Assembly: GCF_024349785.1 (NCBI RefSeq)
Contig: NZ_AP018817.1
Span: 2,883,501 to 2,947,500, forward strand
Reading direction: 5' to 3'
Source of the DNA: Sphingomonas bisphenolicum
GTDB taxonomy: Bacteria; Pseudomonadota; Alphaproteobacteria; Sphingomonadales; Sphingomonadaceae
DNA length: 64,000 nucleotides
A program made the position numbers and the translations under genes. Each line of letters begins with the position of its first letter. The stretch's first letter is position 1. Of this stretch, positions 60,846 to 64,000 are shown in pieces. Under the pieces are notes generated by a model. The model did not search any database. It saw only the letters and a program-made list of their open reading frames with translations, and was not told where the DNA came from.

Positions 60846-62093
60846 TCAGCCGGCCTTGCGATCCTGATGCTGCGCCCAGGCAGTCCAGAAGCCGGCGATC
60901 GCAGTCCATGGGCCACTGACCTGCGCCAGCGTCGCCTGGGCATTGGGCAGGTCGCCGGACCGCGCCAGCGCCACGCCCAGCCGCGCATTGGCGTGCCCGG
61001 CATCGATCCCGCCCTTGGTCAGCGCCAGCCGATATTGTTCGACGGCCTGCGGAAACTGTCCCAGCGAGAAATAACTGTCCGCGACGGCCAGCGCGTCCTT
61101 GCCATTGCTTGCCGTCGTCGCCTTCTTGGCCATGGCGGGCAAGGCGGCGATTTCCTTGGTCGCCTTGGGCGTGACGCTCTTGAGCAACTGGCTGGTCACG
61201 CTCTGGGTCGGCGTGAGCTTGCCCGCCTTGCGGCCGGATTCGATGATCGCCTTGGCTTCGGAATAATAGCCTGATTTCTCGGCCGCCTGCGCATAGGCCT
61301 GATAGTCCCGCTCGCTCGCCATCGCGCCATTGGCCGCCTGCAGGCGATAGAGGTCGAGCTGCAATTGCGGTTCCAGTTCGGCGGCCGACTGGTAGTTGAC
61401 CAGAGCGGAGCGCCATTCTTCCTTGCCATCCTGCTGGTTCAGCCGGTCGCGGTAAAGCTGCCCGACTTCGGTCCAGTCGCCAGCCTGATAGGCCATGGCG
61501 ATGGCGCGATCGGTCCAGGCCAGCGGCACAGGCTGTCCCGACGCCTTCTGCCGGGCAATCACCTCCTGCACGAAGGGGCGTGCTTCCTTGGGCTTGTTAC
61601 GGCGCAGAGCGATGTCGGCACGCAACATGGTCGCGTCGATGCCGTCATAGCCCAGCGTCTTGGCATAATCGAGCTGGGCGGTGGCATCCGCATAGTTGCC
61701 GACCATGTAGGACAGATAGCCTGCGACATAGCGCAACCGCGGCGCCTCGCTGCGCGGCAAAGCCGTGGTCTTGAACATGTCGGTCAGGGCGATGCGTTCG
61801 GCCTGCACGTCGCGGCGTTGCGCCGCAAGCTGAAAGCGCATCCCGGCCGCAACATAGGATTCAAAATCATTGGTGGGGCTGAGCGATGCAATGCGCGCGC
61901 CAGCCGTCGTCCCATCGCGTGCCTTCAAGGCGGCTTCGGCAGCCTGGGCTGCGGCACGGAAACCGTCGGACATGACGATCGGCGGACCAGCCACGATCGG
62001 CTGCTTCTTTGCCGCCACCGGGGTTGCCACAATCGCCACGGTCGCCGCCAGCGCCGCCATCGGCAGGCGGGAAATCTTGATATCGATGCGCAT
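60846..62093 (-). CDS. Exported TPR-repeat protein
   Basis: 415 residues. A signal peptide (LPMAALAATVAIVATPVAAK) is followed by helical tetratricopeptide-type repeats throughout (YLSYMVGNYADATAQLDYAK, ADSYFSLGQFPQAVEQYRLA, ARLGVALARSGDLPNAQATL). GGGGGAG upstream supports 62093 over 62162. It is a diverged tandem copy of the next gene. Function unknown; a periplasmic scaffold is likely. Confidence 0.75.
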   Translation of the reverse strand: MRIDIKISRLPMAALAATVAIVATPVAAKKQPIVAGPPIVMSDGFRAAAQAAEAALKARDGTTAGARIASLSPTNDFESYVAAGMRFQLAAQRRDVQAERIALTDMFKTTALPRSEAPRLRYVAGYLSYMVGNYADATAQLDYAKTLGYDGIDATMLRADIALRRNKPKEARPFVQEVIARQKASGQPVPLAWTDRAIAMAYQAGDWTEVGQLYRDRLNQQDGKEEWRSALVNYQSAAELEPQLQLDLYRLQAANGAMASERDYQAYAQAAEKSGYYSEAKAIIESGRKAGKLTPTQSVTSQLLKSVTPKATKEIAALPAMAKKATTASNGKDALAVADSYFSLGQFPQAVEQYRLALTKGGIDAGHANARLGVALARSGDLPNAQATLAQVSGPWTAIAGFWTAWAQHQDRKAG

Positions 62094-62123
62094 GGGCCGC
62101 CCCGGCTCCCCCAGAATAAAGTC

Positions 62124-62160
62124 ATTAAAACCTGTGGGCGCGCGACAACCGCGCGCCCAC
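62124..62160 (-). terminator. Terminator between the two TPR genes
   Basis: On the minus strand GTGGGCGCGCG (62160-62150) pairs perfectly with CGCGCGCCCAC (62144-62134) around a 5-base loop, followed by AGGTTTTAA. It lies ten bases after the stop of the gene at 62170 and probably limits read-through into the second TPR gene. Confidence 0.75.
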
Positions 62161-62169
62161 ACCGGCTAA

Positions 62170-63444
62170 TCAGGCGCCCTTGGTGCCCAGATAGGCAAGC
62201 CACAAACCGGCGATCTGCTTGCGCGAACCGGCCTGCACCGCTTCGAACGCGACCTTGGCGCCGGCATTATCGCCGCCCAGTGCCTTGGCGATGCCGAGGC
62301 GCGAGTTGATCTCGTCCGCTTCCACGCCGCCCTTCTGCTTGGCCAGTTCGAACATCGCCGCAGCCTTGGCATAGTCGCCATAGCCGAGATAGGCGTCGCC
62401 GGTGGCGGCGGCGATCTTGCCGTTGGCGGCCTTTTGCGCGTCGGCCTCAGCAGCGCCCAACGTACTCTTGTCGCCCGCGATCTTTGGCACGGCGGTCTGA
62501 TAGACGTCGGCGCCCTGGGTCGCGCTCAGCACGCCCTTGGACCGGCCGGCGTCGATCGCCGACTTGACCTCGCCATAGATGCCGGTCTTCGACGCCATTT
62601 CGGCATATTCGGTATAGTCCGCCGCGATGACCAGGCCGCCGGAAATCGACAGGAGACGCAGAACGTCAAGATTTTCGCGGTTCGAAATATTGGGGTTGGC
62701 GCGCTGGAACAGGCGCACCAGCGTCCGCAGATTCTGGCCGCTGGGTTCCGCCTGATAGGCCATCTTCGCCCATTCCGTCACGTCGGGCAGCTTGGCCGCC
62801 TCCGCGCGGCTGACGCCGATCTGATACCATTGGGCCGGAACCTGCTGCCCCGACGCCTTCATCGCGTCGGCCGCGGCCTTGAGCGCGGTCAGGCCCTGCT
62901 GGTTGAAGCCACGCGCCGGCTCGACCGAACCATTGCCGGTGCCGGCCTTGCCGAAATAGGCCTGGGCGATGGTGGGCTGCACCGATTCCGCCTTGTAACC
63001 GGCGGCAAGCGCCGCCTGGCCGCGCTGGATCGCGACGTCGTAATTCTTCGCCTGCATCGCCTGGTCGGCAGCGATCGCGTTGAACTGCCCAGCCTGTTCG
63101 GGCGGGGTCAGGCCGCTGTCGAGCATCTGGTTCAGCGCCTCGCTCTGCAATGCCGTATCCTTGGCGGCGATCGATGTGTTCAGCTTGATCGCGCCAATCT
63201 GATATTTGTCGTCATTGGATGTGGCCTTGCTGTCGGCTTCGGCCAGCGCAGCCTTGGCTCCGGCGAAATCCTGCCCTTCGGCGGCCTTCTGCGCGGTTTG
63301 CAGCGCTTTGATGACGTCGGGCGAAACATTGAGCTTCGGGCCGGCCTTCTTTTCTTCCTTCTTCGCGGCGAAGGCGGGCGCGCTGATCGCGCCGCCGGTC
63401 ATTGCCAAAGCCAGCACGAGCGCCACCGGGGTAACAAAACGCAT
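62170..63444 (-). CDS. Exported TPR-repeat protein
   Basis: 424 residues. A signal peptide (FVTPVALVLALAMTGGAISA) ends near AFAAK. The body is Ala-rich helical repeats (GDAYLGYGDYAKAAAMFELA, SRLGIAKALGGDNAGAKVAF) parallel to those of the neighbour at 60846, with the same C-terminal GLWLAYLG-like end. AAGGAG nine bases upstream favours the ATG at 63444 over 63453. Function unknown. Confidence 0.78.
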   Translation of the reverse strand: MRFVTPVALVLALAMTGGAISAPAFAAKKEEKKAGPKLNVSPDVIKALQTAQKAAEGQDFAGAKAALAEADSKATSNDDKYQIGAIKLNTSIAAKDTALQSEALNQMLDSGLTPPEQAGQFNAIAADQAMQAKNYDVAIQRGQAALAAGYKAESVQPTIAQAYFGKAGTGNGSVEPARGFNQQGLTALKAAADAMKASGQQVPAQWYQIGVSRAEAAKLPDVTEWAKMAYQAEPSGQNLRTLVRLFQRANPNISNRENLDVLRLLSISGGLVIAADYTEYAEMASKTGIYGEVKSAIDAGRSKGVLSATQGADVYQTAVPKIAGDKSTLGAAEADAQKAANGKIAAATGDAYLGYGDYAKAAAMFELAKQKGGVEADEINSRLGIAKALGGDNAGAKVAFEAVQAGSRKQIAGLWLAYLGTKGA

Positions 63445-63723
63445 GATCCTCATCTCCTTTGCGCGCCTGATTGGGGGACAACAGGCGACCTTTCGCGGTT
63501 GAGCGCCGATTAGGGGGCGGCGCGTGAACGGCCATTGAACAAGCCGATATCGTCGGATTTTGCAACCGTTATACAGCCGCTTCGTTCCACTTGCGAACAT
63601 ATCCCCTCCCCATACCGTCTTGGTTGCACATGCGGGCGCGCGTACGCGCGCGAGGGGTGACAGATTTGTTTCGCTCGGCTAGGGGTTGAGTAACAGAATC
63701 CATCCTGAAAAAAGAGAATCGCA
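63445..63723. other. Divergent region upstream of gyrA
   Basis: 279 bases between the TPR gene and gyrA. It contains a perfect 16-bp palindrome GCGCGCGTACGCGCGC at 63636-63651. No RNA gene was recognised and no promoter pair was assigned. Confidence 0.4.
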
Positions 63724-64000
63724 TTGACCGACGAGACTGTCCTCGCCGACCCTTCGGACATCAGCCCCATCTCCATCGTAGACGAGATGAAGGCAAGCTA
63801 TCTCGACTATGCCATGTCCGTCATCGTGGCCCGCGCCCTCCCCGATGTGCGCGACGGGTTGAAGCCGGTGCATCGCCGCATTCTCTTCTCCGCCCAGGAA
63901 TCGGGCTTCGTCTACAACCGTCCCTATCGCAAGTCCGCGCGCCTCGTCGGTGAGGTGATGGGTAAATATCACCCGCACGGCGACAGCTCGATCTACGACG
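63724..64000 (+). CDS. gyrA: DNA gyrase subunit A, partial at the right edge
   Basis: The first 92 codons from a TTG encode the GyrA N-terminus: [36 protein letters not shown], and [25 protein letters not shown]. The quinolone-determining positions equivalent to E. coli Ser83 and Asp87 are Ser and Asp, the susceptible state. Gyrase introduces negative supercoils. The rest lies outside the window. Confidence 0.95.
   Translation, partial: MTDETVLADPSDISPISIVDEMKASYLDYAMSVIVARALPDVRDGLKPVHRRILFSAQESGFVYNRPYRKSARLVGEVMGKYHPHGDSSIYD

Noticed and set aside
62434..63513. Plus-strand open frame (~359 codons) opposite the TPR gene
   Set aside because: Antisense to an exported TPR protein with signal peptide; composition is that of a shadow frame.
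1..64000. CRISPR arrays and rRNA genes
   Set aside because: No spaced direct repeats and no rRNA-like stretch were seen anywhere in the window.

Overview
The window looks like a chromosomal segment of a sphingomonad (Alphaproteobacteria, Sphingomonadaceae). The right end carries ordinary chromosome: gyrA, an Lrp-type regulator, two TPR secreted proteins, a degenerate histidine kinase, a WalW-like polysaccharide deacetylase and tRNA-Ile(CAU). Family-level matches and GC-rich codon use drive this call; I cannot name a species.

From the tRNA leftwards the sequence has the form of a large integrated element whose other end lies outside the window. A P4-type tyrosine integrase and an AlpA-like regulator sit at the 3' end of the tRNA gene (55.5-57.3 kb). 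The leftmost 3 kb holds a lasso-peptide cluster on the minus strand: XRE and GntR regulators, a 43-aa precursor, a fused RRE-peptidase B protein, and a cyclase that runs off the left edge. A fructosamine-kinase pseudogene and several small orphan genes follow (3-6.7 kb).

Between 6.9 and 28.5 kb lies a complete-looking F-type type IV secretion/pilus operon on the plus strand: DsbC-like protein, pilin, TraL, E, K, B, V, C, two unknown membrane proteins, TraW, TraU, a two-gene TraN, TrbC, a TraF-type S26 signal peptidase, TraF, a second thioredoxin-like protein, TraH and TraG. Most genes overlap by 4 bases. A strong palindrome cluster precedes the operon. TraD and the relaxase TraI are not in the window.

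From 28.7 to 53.7 kb is cargo. It starts with an amber-interrupted cysteine hydrolase and a patatin. Next come a hemerythrin and two divergent fusion genes (glycosyltransferase-UDP-galactopyranose mutase; GH1-RmlD). A minus-strand signalling/redox operon follows (DUF6766, HWE kinase, receiver protein, Crp/Fnr, small protein, CinA, unknown, TrxR-like). The rest is a stress-protection block: Mn catalase, two DUF892 ferritin-like proteins, a frameshifted ZIP transporter, Crp/Fnr, SRPBCC, zinc alcohol dehydrogenase, DUF4142, two SDRs, a receiver protein and a di-iron-type enzyme. Two GGAAC-N16-GGTT motifs suggest EcfG (general stress sigma factor) control of part of it. A 954-bp IS5-family element (53.8-54.8 kb) with a 3-bp target duplication separates this block from a PmtA-like methyltransferase and the integrase.

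Together the region reads as an integrative conjugative element or genomic island carrying a natural-product cluster, a conjugation apparatus and oxidative-stress cargo, with three decayed genes visible.
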